Positions 1-7,110 of a stretch of 19,389 nt of DNA are shown here, one piece after another. The position numbers and the translations under genes are program-made. This DNA comes from CAMCHP01 sp036835325 (GTDB lineage: Bacteria > Bacteroidota > Bacteroidia > Flavobacteriales_D > Sanyastnellaceae). A model generated the notes under the pieces. It was not told the DNA's origin. It made no database searches and worked only from the letters and a program-made list of their open reading frames with translations. The stretch is from NCBI GenBank assembly GCA_036835325.1, contig DAITMF010000053.1:1-19389 (forward strand), in the 5' to 3' direction. Positions within the stretch are counted from its first letter, which is position 1. The number at the start of each line of letters is the position of its first letter.

Positions 1-42
1 TTGACAACTTCTAATTTCTGATGACCTTTAGAACGAACGATC

Positions 43-1095
43 ATGAAGATTTTTAAGCATATCAAGCGCACATCAGGACTCCTCGCAGCACTCGCAATGC
101 CCGCAATGGTATTCGCAGGGAACCCTGACCGTGCCGGTTCGGCTGGAGCCAGCCAACTGCTCATTAACCCATGGGCACAAAGCTCAGGCTTGGCCAACTC
201 CAACATGGCGTCAATACGCGGTGTAGAGTCGACCTTCCTTAACATTGCTGGATTGGCCTTTGTCAACAAAACCGACATCGCCTTCACCAATACCCAATAC
301 TTGGTGGGTTCAGGCATCCAAATCAACAGCTTTGCCCTTGGACAAAAAATGGGCAATGGTGGGGTTATTGGAATCTCCGTCATGGCCATGTCATTCGGTG
401 ATATTCCAATCACCACAGTTGACTTGCCTGAAGGAGGTATTGGTAACTTCCGTCCTTCGATGTCGAACATCGGTGTGTCGTACGCCAAGGCGTTCTCTGA
501 CCGTATCTACGCAGGTATTACCGTACGCGTGATTGCTGAGTCAATCGCCAACGCTCGTGCACAAGGTGTTTCATTTGACGCCGGTGTTCGCTACGTCACC
601 GGTGATAACGACCGCCTGCGTTTCGGCATCTCGCTTCGCAACGTTGGTGCTCCTATGCGTTTCGCGGGCGATGGTTTAACCTTGACCGCAACCCCTGACA
701 ACGGCGCATTCAGCCTTACCGTGAACACACGCTCTGAACGCTATGAGCTTCCTGCTCTTGTGAATATTGGTGTTGCTTACGACATCTTGAACAGCGATGA
801 AATTCGCCTTACCGGTAACGGCCAATTCACGTCAAACTCGTTCACCCGCGACCAATTCGGGGTGAGTGCCGAGTTCGCTTGGACAGAGCGCGTTATTCTT
901 CGCGGCGGATTCCTCTGGGAAGATGCCCTTACCGACGACGAAATGCGCATGACAACCATGTCAGGCCCAGCGGCCGGTCTTACCCTCCAATTGCCCGCAG
1001 GTGCAAACGGTTCAGTAATCGGTCTTGATTACGCCTACCGCACAACCATGCCATTCGGTGGTATCCACTCGATCGGTTTGCACATCAATCTGTAA
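43..1095 (+). CDS. PorV/PorQ-family outer-membrane beta-barrel protein
   Basis: The 350-residue product starts with a signal peptide (basic start, hydrophobic core, likely cleavage near AMVFA at residues 21-25). The mature N-terminus carries the family pattern: a Gly/Ala-rich 'AGSAGASQLLINPW' segment, then 'GVESTFLNIAGLAF', then alternating beta strands to the C-terminus, where it ends in a short strand (HSIGLHINL) as barrel proteins do. PorV and PorQ relatives are outer-membrane partners of the type IX secretion system; PorV shuttles cargo to the sortase. Whether this is true PorV, PorQ or a paralogue cannot be settled here, since no porU or other T9SS core gene is next to it. A T9SS cargo protein does lie in the window at 16670-18541. 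The gene stands alone, with a terminator at 1118-1154; its promoter lies mostly outside the window. Confidence 0.85.
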   Translation: MKIFKHIKRTSGLLAALAMPAMVFAGNPDRAGSAGASQLLINPWAQSSGLANSNMASIRGVESTFLNIAGLAFVNKTDIAFTNTQYLVGSGIQINSFALGQKMGNGGVIGISVMAMSFGDIPITTVDLPEGGIGNFRPSMSNIGVSYAKAFSDRIYAGITVRVIAESIANARAQGVSFDAGVRYVTGDNDRLRFGISLRNVGAPMRFAGDGLTLTATPDNGAFSLTVNTRSERYELPALVNIGVAYDILNSDEIRLTGNGQFTSNSFTRDQFGVSAEFAWTERVILRGGFLWEDALTDDEMRMTTMSGPAAGLTLQLPAGANGSVIGLDYAYRTTMPFGGIHSIGLHINL

Positions 1096-1110
1096 TTTCT
1101 ACTTTTTCCA

Positions 1111-1118
1111 TATCTTTG
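1111..1118 (+). promoter_or_regulatory. TAnnTTTG -7 element, probable greA promoter
   Basis: TATCTTTG matches the Bacteroidota -7 box TAnnTTTG exactly. No clear TTTG -33 element is visible about 19-21 bp upstream, so the call rests on the -7 box alone. Transcription would start near 1123-1126, inside the inverted repeat that ends the porV-like gene, giving a leader of about 60 nt before greA. Confidence 0.5.
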
Positions 1119-1154
1119 TAAAAGAGAAAGCCCGCAAGGGTTTTCTCTTTTTTA
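1118..1154 (+). terminator. Intrinsic terminator after the PorV/PorQ-like gene
   Basis: A long inverted repeat lies 23 bp after the stop codon: AAAAGAGAAA then CCC, loop GCAA, GGG, then TTTCTCTTTT with a T run. The outer bases GTA and TAC also pair. The A-rich 5' arm and T-rich 3' arm mean it could work in both directions. Confidence 0.8.
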
Positions 1155-1182
1155 CGTCTGTACGTATCACATACCGCACACC

Positions 1183-1656
1183 ATGTCTAACGTATCTTAC
1201 TATACCGAAGAAGGGCTTCAAAAGCTCAAAGATGAACTTCACCACATGAAAACGGTGGAGCGCCCATCCATCTCCCAGCAAATTGCCGAAGCACGCGACA
1301 AAGGCGACCTATCAGAGAACGCTGAATACGACGCCGCCAAAGAAGCACAAGGCCTCCTCGAAGCCAAGATTGCCAAAATGGAAGGCCTGCTAGCCAATGC
1401 ACGCTTGATTGATGACTCTCAAATCGATAACTCACGGGTGTTCATCCTTAGCAAGGTGAAAATCAAAAACATCAACAACGGAGCCACCATGGAGTACACG
1501 CTCGTTGCTGAAAACGAAGCCAACCTTGCTGAAAAGAAAATCTCGGTTGACTCACCCATTGGCAAAGGATTGCTCGGAAAAACCGTTGGAGAAATTGCCG
1601 AAGTGCAAGTGCCCGCCGGTTTGGTGAAATTCGAAATCGTCGAAATCTCACGCTGA
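1183..1656 (+). CDS. greA: Transcription elongation factor GreA
   Basis: The 157-residue product has the normal GreA length and layout. An N-terminal antiparallel coiled coil (about residues 5-75) carries the conserved tip 'DKGDLSENAEYDAAKEAQ', whose acidic residues enter the RNA polymerase secondary channel and stimulate cleavage of backtracked RNA. A C-terminal FKBP-like domain follows, with the conserved 'SPIGKGLLGKTVGE' stretch. The start codon at 1183 gives MSNVSYYTEEGLQKLKDEL, which aligns with the family start. One base separates its stop codon from the HIT-family gene, so the two are almost certainly co-transcribed, probably from the -7 element at 1111. Confidence 0.97.
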   Translation: MSNVSYYTEEGLQKLKDELHHMKTVERPSISQQIAEARDKGDLSENAEYDAAKEAQGLLEAKIAKMEGLLANARLIDDSQIDNSRVFILSKVKIKNINNGATMEYTLVAENEANLAEKKISVDSPIGKGLLGKTVGEIAEVQVPAGLVKFEIVEISR

Positions 1657-1657
1657 G

Positions 1658-2044
1658 ATGGCTACCCTCTTCACCAAAATCATCAACGGAGAAATTCCCT
1701 GCCACAAAATCGCCGAGAACGATAAATTCTTGGCCTTTCTCGACATTTCCCCTCTCGCAGAAGGTCACACACTTGTCATCCCAAAAATCGAAGTTGATTA
1801 CATCTTTGACCTTGACGACAGCTACCTCGCGGAGATTACTTTGTTCGCGCGCGATGTTGCCGCCAAAATCAAAGCGGCAGTGCCGTGCAAGCGCATCGGA
1901 ATTGCAGTTATCGGGTTGGAAGTACCCCATGCCCACATGCACCTCGTGCCCCTCAATCACGTGAGCGACATCAACTTTGAGCGCGAAAAACTGCGGCCAA
2001 GCACCGAAGAATTGGCCCAAACGGCACAGCGCATCCGCAGTTGA
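1658..2044 (+). CDS. HIT-family nucleotide-binding protein
   Basis: The 128-residue protein is a complete HIT-domain protein of the HINT/protein-kinase-C-interactor type. It opens with 'TLFTKIINGEIPCHKIAEN' features, has 'DISPLAEGHTLVIPK' around residues 29-43, and bears the catalytic triad HAHMH at residues 91-95 (His91, His93, His95), matching the H-x-H-x-H motif. Family members hydrolyse nucleoside phosphoramidates or adenylated substrates; the exact substrate cannot be told from sequence. It begins one base after the greA stop codon. Its stop codon ends at 2044 and the convergent Asp-box gene ends at 2045, so there is no spacer and no visible terminator between them. Confidence 0.93.
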   Translation: MATLFTKIINGEIPCHKIAENDKFLAFLDISPLAEGHTLVIPKIEVDYIFDLDDSYLAEITLFARDVAAKIKAAVPCKRIGIAVIGLEVPHAHMHLVPLNHVSDINFEREKLRPSTEELAQTAQRIRS

Positions 2045-3373
2045 TTACTGCTGCACGTTCACCAATGCCGTAACCACGCTTAATCGCCCGTTGTCGCAAC
2101 GGGTCCAAATAGGCCGAACCACGCCGTTTACAGCTGCAATGTTGTTGTAATCACCAAAGAACACGCGGGCAGTTGGCTCAAAGGGCGTTTCGCTAATGAT
2201 GGTGTTCGTCCAAGTTTGACCACCGTCGCGGCTTTCAGCCAACACGACATCAGTGAGTTCGCCTTCGTGGTTACGCCGATCGTAGAACACAGCATACACA
2301 TAGCCCGTGCTTTGGTCAACGGTTAACCAAGTAAAAAACTGGTGTTTCCCCGGGCCATCATCGTTCACGCGAATGGGCGGGCTCCAAGTATCGCCTTGGT
2401 CGTCTGAATAAACCACCCACACGTCGGTATCGTCACGTCCGTTCCGCTGATCAGTGAAATTGATGTAAATGCGTCCGTTGTGTTTCCCACCTGATTGGTC
2501 ACACGCTGTAACCGGCATGCCATTCGCACGGTTGATGCCCGGAATGGTTTGGTTCCACCCACCTGAGATGAACGCTGCCGCACTGTCGTTCTTGAGCCAT
2601 GTTTTTCCGCCATTGGTGCTGCGGTCAAACCAGATGGTGTCGTTCAACGCCCATGCCACATATACGGTGTTCTTTCCACCGGAGCATGGCACGGCACCTT
2701 CGGCAGTACCGCTGTTGTCAAGGCAGTTTCCGGCGCGGTCGTTGATTCGCACAGCCTTTGACCAACGGGTCGCCCTGCGGTTGCCGCGTGAAAAGCGAAT
2801 GTAGGTGCTGTCATGCGGTGCTTTACTGTCGTAGGCGTCAAATTCCGTCCAAGTCACAAATATGCGGTTGCCCTTGGCATTGGTGCAGGCCCATTCTTTG
2901 TCTTGGTCTTTGGGAGGATTCTTGCCAATGCCTCTCCCCTCGCTCCAGCTTGCGCCATTGTCAAACGAACTTTGCACAACAATCTGATCGAGCAAGTCTT
3001 TGCCGGCCCATCCTTTACCGCCCGGGTCAGACAGGTGGAAATAATGGAAATCTCCCTTCGGGGATGCGATTACGCACGGATCACCAAACACGCCCAATGG
3101 AGACGACAAACGATCAATCTTCCAAGTGCGACCGCTGTCAGACGAGGTGTACACTTTGTCAAGGATGGCTCCAGCAACGATTAGCGACGGATCATCCGGA
3201 TGGATGGCAATCGACGGTTCACAGGGCTGGTACCCTTGGCCCGACCACGCTTCTAGAACGATGTTCGGCGGTACTTGCGCACGCAGCGCCTCATCCATCC
3301 ATCCCCAAAAAAGAAAAAAACCCGTCACACACAGGTGAAGCAGGGTTTTCAAATGTAGCTTTCTTCGGTTCAT
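2045..3373 (-). CDS. Secreted Asp-box (BNR repeat) sialidase-like beta-propeller protein
   Basis: The 442-residue product has an N-terminal signal peptide (residues 1-33) ending '...ALRA' before Gln33, fitting the Bacteroidota Q-rule for signal peptidase I. Five Asp-box motifs (S-x-D-x-G-x-T-W type) are visible at residues 77-84 (SSDSGRTW), 136-143 (SFDNGASW), 252-259 (STNGGKTW), 323-330 (SDDQGDTW) and 381-388 (SRDGGQTW), typical of sialidase-type beta-propellers. A catalytic sialidase arginine triad was not established, so glycosidase activity is unproven; many such proteins are non-catalytic. No T9SS sorting domain is seen at the C-terminus (ends LVNVQQ). The start overlaps the hemB stop by 4 bp, making this the last gene of the thyA-to-hemB run. 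Confidence 0.85.
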   Translation of the reverse strand: MNRRKLHLKTLLHLCVTGFFLFWGWMDEALRAQVPPNIVLEAWSGQGYQPCEPSIAIHPDDPSLIVAGAILDKVYTSSDSGRTWKIDRLSSPLGVFGDPCVIASPKGDFHYFHLSDPGGKGWAGKDLLDQIVVQSSFDNGASWSEGRGIGKNPPKDQDKEWACTNAKGNRIFVTWTEFDAYDSKAPHDSTYIRFSRGNRRATRWSKAVRINDRAGNCLDNSGTAEGAVPCSGGKNTVYVAWALNDTIWFDRSTNGGKTWLKNDSAAAFISGGWNQTIPGINRANGMPVTACDQSGGKHNGRIYINFTDQRNGRDDTDVWVVYSDDQGDTWSPPIRVNDDGPGKHQFFTWLTVDQSTGYVYAVFYDRRNHEGELTDVVLAESRDGGQTWTNTIISETPFEPTARVFFGDYNNIAAVNGVVRPIWTRCDNGRLSVVTALVNVQQ

Positions 3374-4350
3374 AACGCTCCATTGCGCACGAGCTGTGCG
3401 AAATCTTTGGCGAAGTACGTCAATATGCCATCGGCACCGGCACGGCGAATACTGAGCAGCATTTCAACCATGGCGCGGTCGTGATCGAGCCAGCCGTTCT
3501 GGGCAGCCGCCTTGAGCATGGCGTATTCACCGCTCACATTGTAGGCCGTAATTGGCAGGTCGAAGTTCTCTTTAAGCAGGTGAATGACGTCGAGGTAGCA
3601 CAAGGCCGGCTTCACCATGAGGTAGTCAGCCCCTTCTTCGGCATCGAGCGCGGCCTCACGCATGGCCTCGCGCTTGTTGGCGGGATCCATTTGGTAGGTC
3701 TTCTTGTCGCCCGACTTTGGCGCGCTGTCAAGGGCATCACGGAAAGGTCCATAAAACGCGCTGGCGTACTTCGCTGTATACGCCATAATGGCCACTTGGT
3801 CAAACCCTTCTTGGTCGAGGGCATCGCGGATGGCTTCAACACGCCCATCCATCATATCTGACGGCCCTATGATGTCGATGCCAGCCTCAGCTTGCGCCAC
3901 GGCCATGTCGCACAAAATCGGCAGGGTTTCGTCGTTCAAAATCACGCCGTTCTTTACAAATCCGTCGTGGCCGTCGCTGCTGTAAGGGTCCATCGCTACA
4001 TCGCTCATCAAACTGGCTTCGGGGAAGCGCTTTTTGATGGCCCGAATAATGCGCAAGTAGAAGTTTTTCTTGGAGTGGCTGTAGCTGGCCTCCTTGTCTT
4101 TGAACGTGTCGTCAACGGCCGGAAAAAGCACAAAACTGCGCACGCCGAGTTCGAGCAGTTGTTCAATCTCGCGCAGTGCTTCATCTTCACTCACTCGGTC
4201 AATTCCGGGCAGTGATTTAACAGGAATGCGCAGTTGTTTACCGTCGACAACGAACAGCGGAGCAATGAGGTGTTCAACACCCAAGTGCGTTTCGCGCACC
4301 ATGTCGCGGATAGGCGCAGTGCGGCGGTTTCTGCGAGGACGAGTTAGCAT
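3370..4350 (-). CDS. hemB: Porphobilinogen synthase (delta-aminolevulinic acid dehydratase)
   Basis: The 326-residue protein condenses two 5-aminolevulinate molecules into porphobilinogen for heme synthesis. Both active-site lysines are present: Lys194 in 'AYTAKYASAFYGPFR' and the Schiff-base Lys247 in 'DYLMVKPALCYLD'. The metal loop at residues 117-130 reads DVAMDPYSSDGHDG. The three cysteines that bind catalytic zinc in the Zn-type enzymes are replaced by Ala, Asp and Asp, so this is the Cys-less type that uses Mg2+ or a similar ion. The N-terminal 'RPRRNRRTAPIRDMVRET' is typical. ATG at 4350 overlaps the stop of the upstream lipoprotein gene by 4 bp, and its own stop overlaps the downstream gene by 4 bp, implying translational coupling. 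Confidence 0.97.
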   Translation of the reverse strand: MLTRPRRNRRTAPIRDMVRETHLGVEHLIAPLFVVDGKQLRIPVKSLPGIDRVSEDEALREIEQLLELGVRSFVLFPAVDDTFKDKEASYSHSKKNFYLRIIRAIKKRFPEASLMSDVAMDPYSSDGHDGFVKNGVILNDETLPILCDMAVAQAEAGIDIIGPSDMMDGRVEAIRDALDQEGFDQVAIMAYTAKYASAFYGPFRDALDSAPKSGDKKTYQMDPANKREAMREAALDAEEGADYLMVKPALCYLDVIHLLKENFDLPITAYNVSGEYAMLKAAAQNGWLDHDRAMVEMLLSIRRAGADGILTYFAKDFAQLVRNGAL

Positions 4351-4853
4351 CAGTTGTTCTCTGCCAATGTGCGATCGAGGAGAGTGCGAATCTTGGTGAT
4401 GTAATTCAACTGTTCTTGCTGAATTTCAACGTGTTGCTCATCGGTCAAACCGTCTAGAATGCGTTCTTTCTCGTGATCGTGATCGTGTGCATGGTCGTGA
4501 CCGTGGTCATGGCCGTGGTCGTGGGCATGTCCGGGAATCTCGGTCAAATTGGCCTCCCAAGTATCGAGTTCAATGAGTACTTGCTTGAGATTCAGCCCGT
4601 ACGTTTCAATTTTCTCCATTCGCTCCGGGGTCACGTCTTCAGAAAAATCGGCCATCTCAGCATCCCATTTCGCGCGGGCGTCAACAGCGATTTTCTTCGT
4701 TTCGTTGTACAGTGCAAGGGCCTCTTCGTGCAGTGCTTCAGCCTTCTGAATTTGCTCGCTCTTGGGCGCACTTTCTTTTTTCTCGCCTTCGGCGGATGAG
4801 TTGCAGGCAGCCATCATCGAAGCTGCGAGTACAAAAAGGAGGATGTTTTTCAT
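4350..4853 (-). CDS. His-rich lipoprotein, putative metal-handling protein
   Basis: The 167-residue product starts at 4853 (MKNILLFVLAASMMAAC), giving a lipobox with lipidated Cys17; a longer in-frame start at 4973 would bury this signal and overlap yidD heavily. After Cys17 comes a charged linker (residues 19-24, SSAEGE, encoded by a copy of the 16-bp dispersed repeat), then a helical, likely coiled-coil stretch (about 30-105). At residues 109-127 histidine occupies every second position (ten His alternating with Ala, Asp or Gly), a strong metal-binding tract. A final helix ends at residue 167. No known family was recognised. It overlaps yidD and hemB by 4 bp each and lies two genes from a HupE/UreJ-like membrane protein, so a role in periplasmic Ni, Co, Zn or Cu handling is plausible but inferred. 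Confidence 0.8.
   Translation of the reverse strand: MKNILLFVLAASMMAACNSSAEGEKKESAPKSEQIQKAEALHEEALALYNETKKIAVDARAKWDAEMADFSEDVTPERMEKIETYGLNLKQVLIELDTWEANLTEIPGHAHDHGHDHGHDHAHDHDHEKERILDGLTDEQHVEIQQEQLNYITKIRTLLDRTLAENN
4473..4529 (-). repeat. His-x tract coding repeat
   Basis: This stretch of the lipoprotein gene encodes ten His residues at strict two-residue spacing (residues 109-127). The coding DNA is a run of CAY-GAY/GSN codons. Such tracts may vary in length by slippage; only one allele is visible here. Confidence 0.85.
4783..4798 (+). repeat. Dispersed 16-bp repeat, copy 1
   Basis: Perfect copy of TCGCCTTCGGCGGATG on the + strand, preceded by TTTTTTC. It lies inside the His-rich lipoprotein gene in antisense orientation, where it encodes SSAEGE directly after the lipobox Cys17, a part of lipoproteins that tolerates almost any hydrophilic sequence. 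Confidence 0.95.
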
Positions 4854-5101
4854 GGCGTTGTATCTGTTTTTTGGTTCTTCTTCTGTGGTACCGGGTCGTA
4901 ACCCATGGTGCCCCAAGGATGGCATTTTGAAATACGCACCGCACCCAGCCATACACCTTTCAACGGCCCCCACTCACGTATGGCCTCAATGGTGTAGTTC
5001 GAACAGGTGGGCTCGTGACGGCAATTTTGCCCCAAAAAAGGCGAAATCACCGCTTGGTAGATGCGAATTGGAAAAATGAACACCTCTTTGAGGACCTTCA
5101 T
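4850..5101 (-). CDS. yidD: Membrane protein insertion efficiency factor YidD
   Basis: The product from ATG at 5101 is 83 residues and starts MKVLKEVFIFPIRIYQ, the usual amphipathic N-terminus of YidD. The family signature follows: 'ISPFLGQNCRHEPTCSNYTIEAIREWG' features, then 'KGVWLGAVRISKCHPWG' features, with the conserved Cys residues and the ending GYDPVP. YidD is a small peripheral inner-membrane protein that helps YidC-dependent insertion. An in-frame GTG at 5131 would add ten residues and is less likely. The stop codon overlaps the start of the His-rich lipoprotein by 4 bp. It is not next to yidC, rnpA or rpmH, its common neighbours in other phyla. Confidence 0.95.
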   Translation of the reverse strand: MKVLKEVFIFPIRIYQAVISPFLGQNCRHEPTCSNYTIEAIREWGPLKGVWLGAVRISKCHPWGTMGYDPVPQKKNQKTDTTP

Positions 5102-5137
5102 AGCGTAAAGGTACGGAAAAGCACTGGCCACAAGCGG

Positions 5138-5722
5138 TCAAAACGGCCAAGTTTCAATGCACAGCATGAGGGCCAAACCGGCAGGAAAGCCGCTGAAAAA
5201 AATGATCCAGTCGCGCTGGCGGGTCTTGAATAAACTCTGAATCATGAACGAAATAAGCATAAACACCAGTACAATGCCCACTTGGCCCAGCTCAACCCCG
5301 AGGTTGAAAAAGAGCAGCGGCTGCACGATTGACTCATCGCGGTCAACAATCATTCGGAAGTACGACGAGAACCCCATGCCATGAATCAAGCCAAAAGCTA
5401 CAGCAAGCAAGTAGCGCCACCCGTGGTGCGGAACAGGCTCCTTTACCCGCTGAGCGTGCCGCAGGTTGCTCAACGCTGTAATCAAAATGGTCACCGGAAT
5501 CAAGAATTCAATCAGGCCACGGTTTGGGTGAATAAGGTCGAGCCCGGCCAGTACCAAGGTCAATGAGTGGCCCACTGTAAATGCAGTGACAAGCCAAATG
5601 ATTTGCTTGATTTCACGGTAATCGTAAATCGCCACAAGGGCAATCAGGTAAATCATGTGGTCATAGCCCCCCAAATCGGTAATGTGGGCGAGGCCATCAA
5701 CGAGGTAGTCGATCCAAGTCAT
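5138..5722 (-). CDS. HupE/UreJ-like membrane protein, putative metal permease
   Basis: The 194-residue protein is nearly all hydrophobic, with about six membrane segments. HupE/UreJ-type motifs are visible: 'GGYDHMIYLIAL' near the start (about residues 18-29), 'FTVGHSLTLVLAG' (about 48-60), 'FGLIHGMGFSSYF' in the middle, and 'FFNLGVELGQVGIV' after it. The conserved His residues in these helices are thought to move Ni or Co in characterised HupE and UreJ proteins; substrate here is unknown. No signal peptide is present, unlike some HupE proteins. It starts 17 bp after the folA stop and ends 36 bp before yidD. A His-rich lipoprotein two genes downstream makes a metal-uptake role more likely, by inference. 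Confidence 0.85.
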   Translation of the reverse strand: MTWIDYLVDGLAHITDLGGYDHMIYLIALVAIYDYREIKQIIWLVTAFTVGHSLTLVLAGLDLIHPNRGLIEFLIPVTILITALSNLRHAQRVKEPVPHHGWRYLLAVAFGLIHGMGFSSYFRMIVDRDESIVQPLLFFNLGVELGQVGIVLVFMLISFMIQSLFKTRQRDWIIFFSGFPAGLALMLCIETWPF

Positions 5723-5739
5723 TCCGTCAAAGGTAGGAG

Positions 5740-6252
5740 TTATGCCTTCTTGCGGTCATAGCGCACAATGGTAAATGCAAATGCATGCTTCTCATCAATG
5801 GCATGCTCTGACAGCACGGTCGTCTGCCAAACGTCTCGGTCGAATTCAGGATACCACGTATCGGCATCGAACCGGGCGTGCACATGGGTGATGTACATGC
5901 GGTCAAGCAAGTCTTCGCGCAAAGCAAGCGCGTAAATTTCGCCGCCGCCGATCACAAAGCACTCCTCCTCTCCTGCTGCGCGAGCAAGTTCAATCGCTTC
6001 GCGGATGCTGGTCAGCACAACAGCCCCGGGCGCTTCATACGCTTCATCGCGGGTCACCACGATATTGACCCGGTTCTTGAGCGGACGAAATTTGTGCGGA
6101 ATACTCTCGTAGTTCTTTCGACCGGTGATGACGTGGTGCCCACGGGTGGTATCCATGAAAAACTTCATGTCGATCGGAAGGTCCCAAATCAGGTCGTTCT
6201 CTTTTCCGATGGCGCCGTTCTCGGCCACCGCTGCAATGCTGGCGACAATCAT
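5740..6252 (-). CDS. folA: Dihydrofolate reductase
   Basis: The 170-residue protein reduces dihydrofolate to tetrahydrofolate with NADPH. It begins with the strand 'MIVASIAAVAENGAIGKEN', followed by the substrate segment 'LIWDLPIDMKFF', in which Asp28 is the catalytic acid. The NADPH-binding pieces 'HHVITGRKNYESIP' and 'CFVIGGGEIYALAL' are both intact. Length is typical. The start lies one base after the thyA stop (thyA stop 6254-6256, folA ATG 6250-6252), a classic thyA-folA pairing: thymidylate synthase makes dihydrofolate and this enzyme recycles it. Confidence 0.97.
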   Translation of the reverse strand: MIVASIAAVAENGAIGKENDLIWDLPIDMKFFMDTTRGHHVITGRKNYESIPHKFRPLKNRVNIVVTRDEAYEAPGAVVLTSIREAIELARAAGEEECFVIGGGEIYALALREDLLDRMYITHVHARFDADTWYPEFDRDVWQTTVLSEHAIDEKHAFAFTIVRYDRKKA

Positions 6253-6253
6253 A

Positions 6254-7048
6254 TTATACAGATACTTCGGCTTTGATGTGGGGATGCGGATCGTAATTCA
6301 CCAGTTCAAAGTCGTCGAAAGTAAACGCGAACAGATCGGTCACGTTCGGATTGATTTTCATCTCAGGAAGCTGACGAAAATTGCGCGTCAGCTGAAGCTT
6401 GGCCTGTTCGATGTGGTTGAGGTAGAGGTGCACATCGCCGAAGGTGTGCACAAATTCGCCCGGTTGGTAGCCGCACACTTGAGCCAGCATGAGGGTCAGC
6501 AGCGCGTACGATGCAATGTTAAACGGTACGCCCAAGAAGGTATCGGCGCTGCGCTGGTAGAGTTGACAACTCAACTTTCCATCAGCGACGTAAAACTGAA
6601 ACAGGCAGTGGCATGGCGGCAAGGCCATGTCATCAATGAACGACGGGTTCCATGCACTCACAATGTGGCGGCGTGAATCGGGGCTGTGCTTGAGCGAGTG
6701 GATGAGTTTGGAAATCTGATCGGTGTGGGTACCATCGGGATTTGGCCAACTGCGCCATTGGTAGCCGTAAACGGGCCCGAGGTTGCCATTATCATCGGCC
6801 CACTCATCCCAAATGCGTACGCCGTTCTCTTTCAGGTAGGCAATGTTGGTATCGCCCTTAAGAAACCACAGCAGTTCGTGGATGATGGATTTGAGGTGCA
6901 GTTTTTTGGTCGTGAGCACGGGAAATCCATCGGCAAGGTTGAAGCGCATTTGGTAACCGAAGCTGGAGAGTGTTCCTGTTCCGGTGCGGTCTTCTTTCTT
7001 CACCCCGTTATCGAGCAGGTAGCGAAGGAGGTCGTGGTACTGTTGCAT
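6254..7048 (-). CDS. thyA: Thymidylate synthase ThyA
   Basis: The enzyme methylates dUMP to dTMP using methylene-tetrahydrofolate. From ATG at 7048 the product is 264 residues, the same length as the E. coli enzyme, beginning MQQYHDLLRYLLDNG. Visible motifs include 'DRTGTGTLSSFG' (phosphate loop, residues 20-31), 'HELLWFLKGDTN' (57-68), the nucleophile Cys146 in 'LPPCHCLFQFY', and 'QRSADTFLGVPFNIASYALL'. The reading frame is open for 29 more codons upstream, but a -7 promoter box (7066-7073) and a dispersed repeat lie in that stretch, so the family start at 7048 is preferred. It heads the seven-gene - strand run. Confidence 0.97.
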   Translation of the reverse strand: MQQYHDLLRYLLDNGVKKEDRTGTGTLSSFGYQMRFNLADGFPVLTTKKLHLKSIIHELLWFLKGDTNIAYLKENGVRIWDEWADDNGNLGPVYGYQWRSWPNPDGTHTDQISKLIHSLKHSPDSRRHIVSAWNPSFIDDMALPPCHCLFQFYVADGKLSCQLYQRSADTFLGVPFNIASYALLTLMLAQVCGYQPGEFVHTFGDVHLYLNHIEQAKLQLTRNFRQLPEMKINPNVTDLFAFTFDDFELVNYDPHPHIKAEVSV

Positions 7049-7065
7049 GTAAAATTGGCTTGCGG

Positions 7066-7073
7066 CAAAGTTA
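7066..7073 (-). promoter_or_regulatory. TAnnTTTG -7 element, probable thyA operon promoter
   Basis: The - strand reads TAACTTTG, an exact match to the Bacteroidota -7 box. It ends 18 bp before the thyA ATG, so transcription would start about 12 nt upstream of the start codon. No convincing -33 TTTG is visible. It is the likely promoter for the thyA-to-BNR gene run. Confidence 0.5.
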
Positions 7074-7110
7074 GGTAATGAAGGTCGTTTGGCATCGGTT
7101 TTCGGGTGAC

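Noticed and set aside
1..6. TTGACA at the window start as a sigma-70-type -35 box
   Set aside because: Bacteroidota primary promoters use TTTG and TAnnTTTG elements, and no fitting -7 box follows at the right distance; likely coincidence.
1472..2020. Long open reading frame antisense to greA and the HIT gene
   Set aside because: It spans two well-supported genes on the other strand and its product shows no family features; it is a by-product of their codon use.
3051..3066. TCTCCCTTCGGGGATG in the Asp-box gene, resembling the dispersed word
   Set aside because: It shares only the CTTCGG centre and GATG end with shifted spacing. It may be a decayed copy, but nothing in the window supports this.
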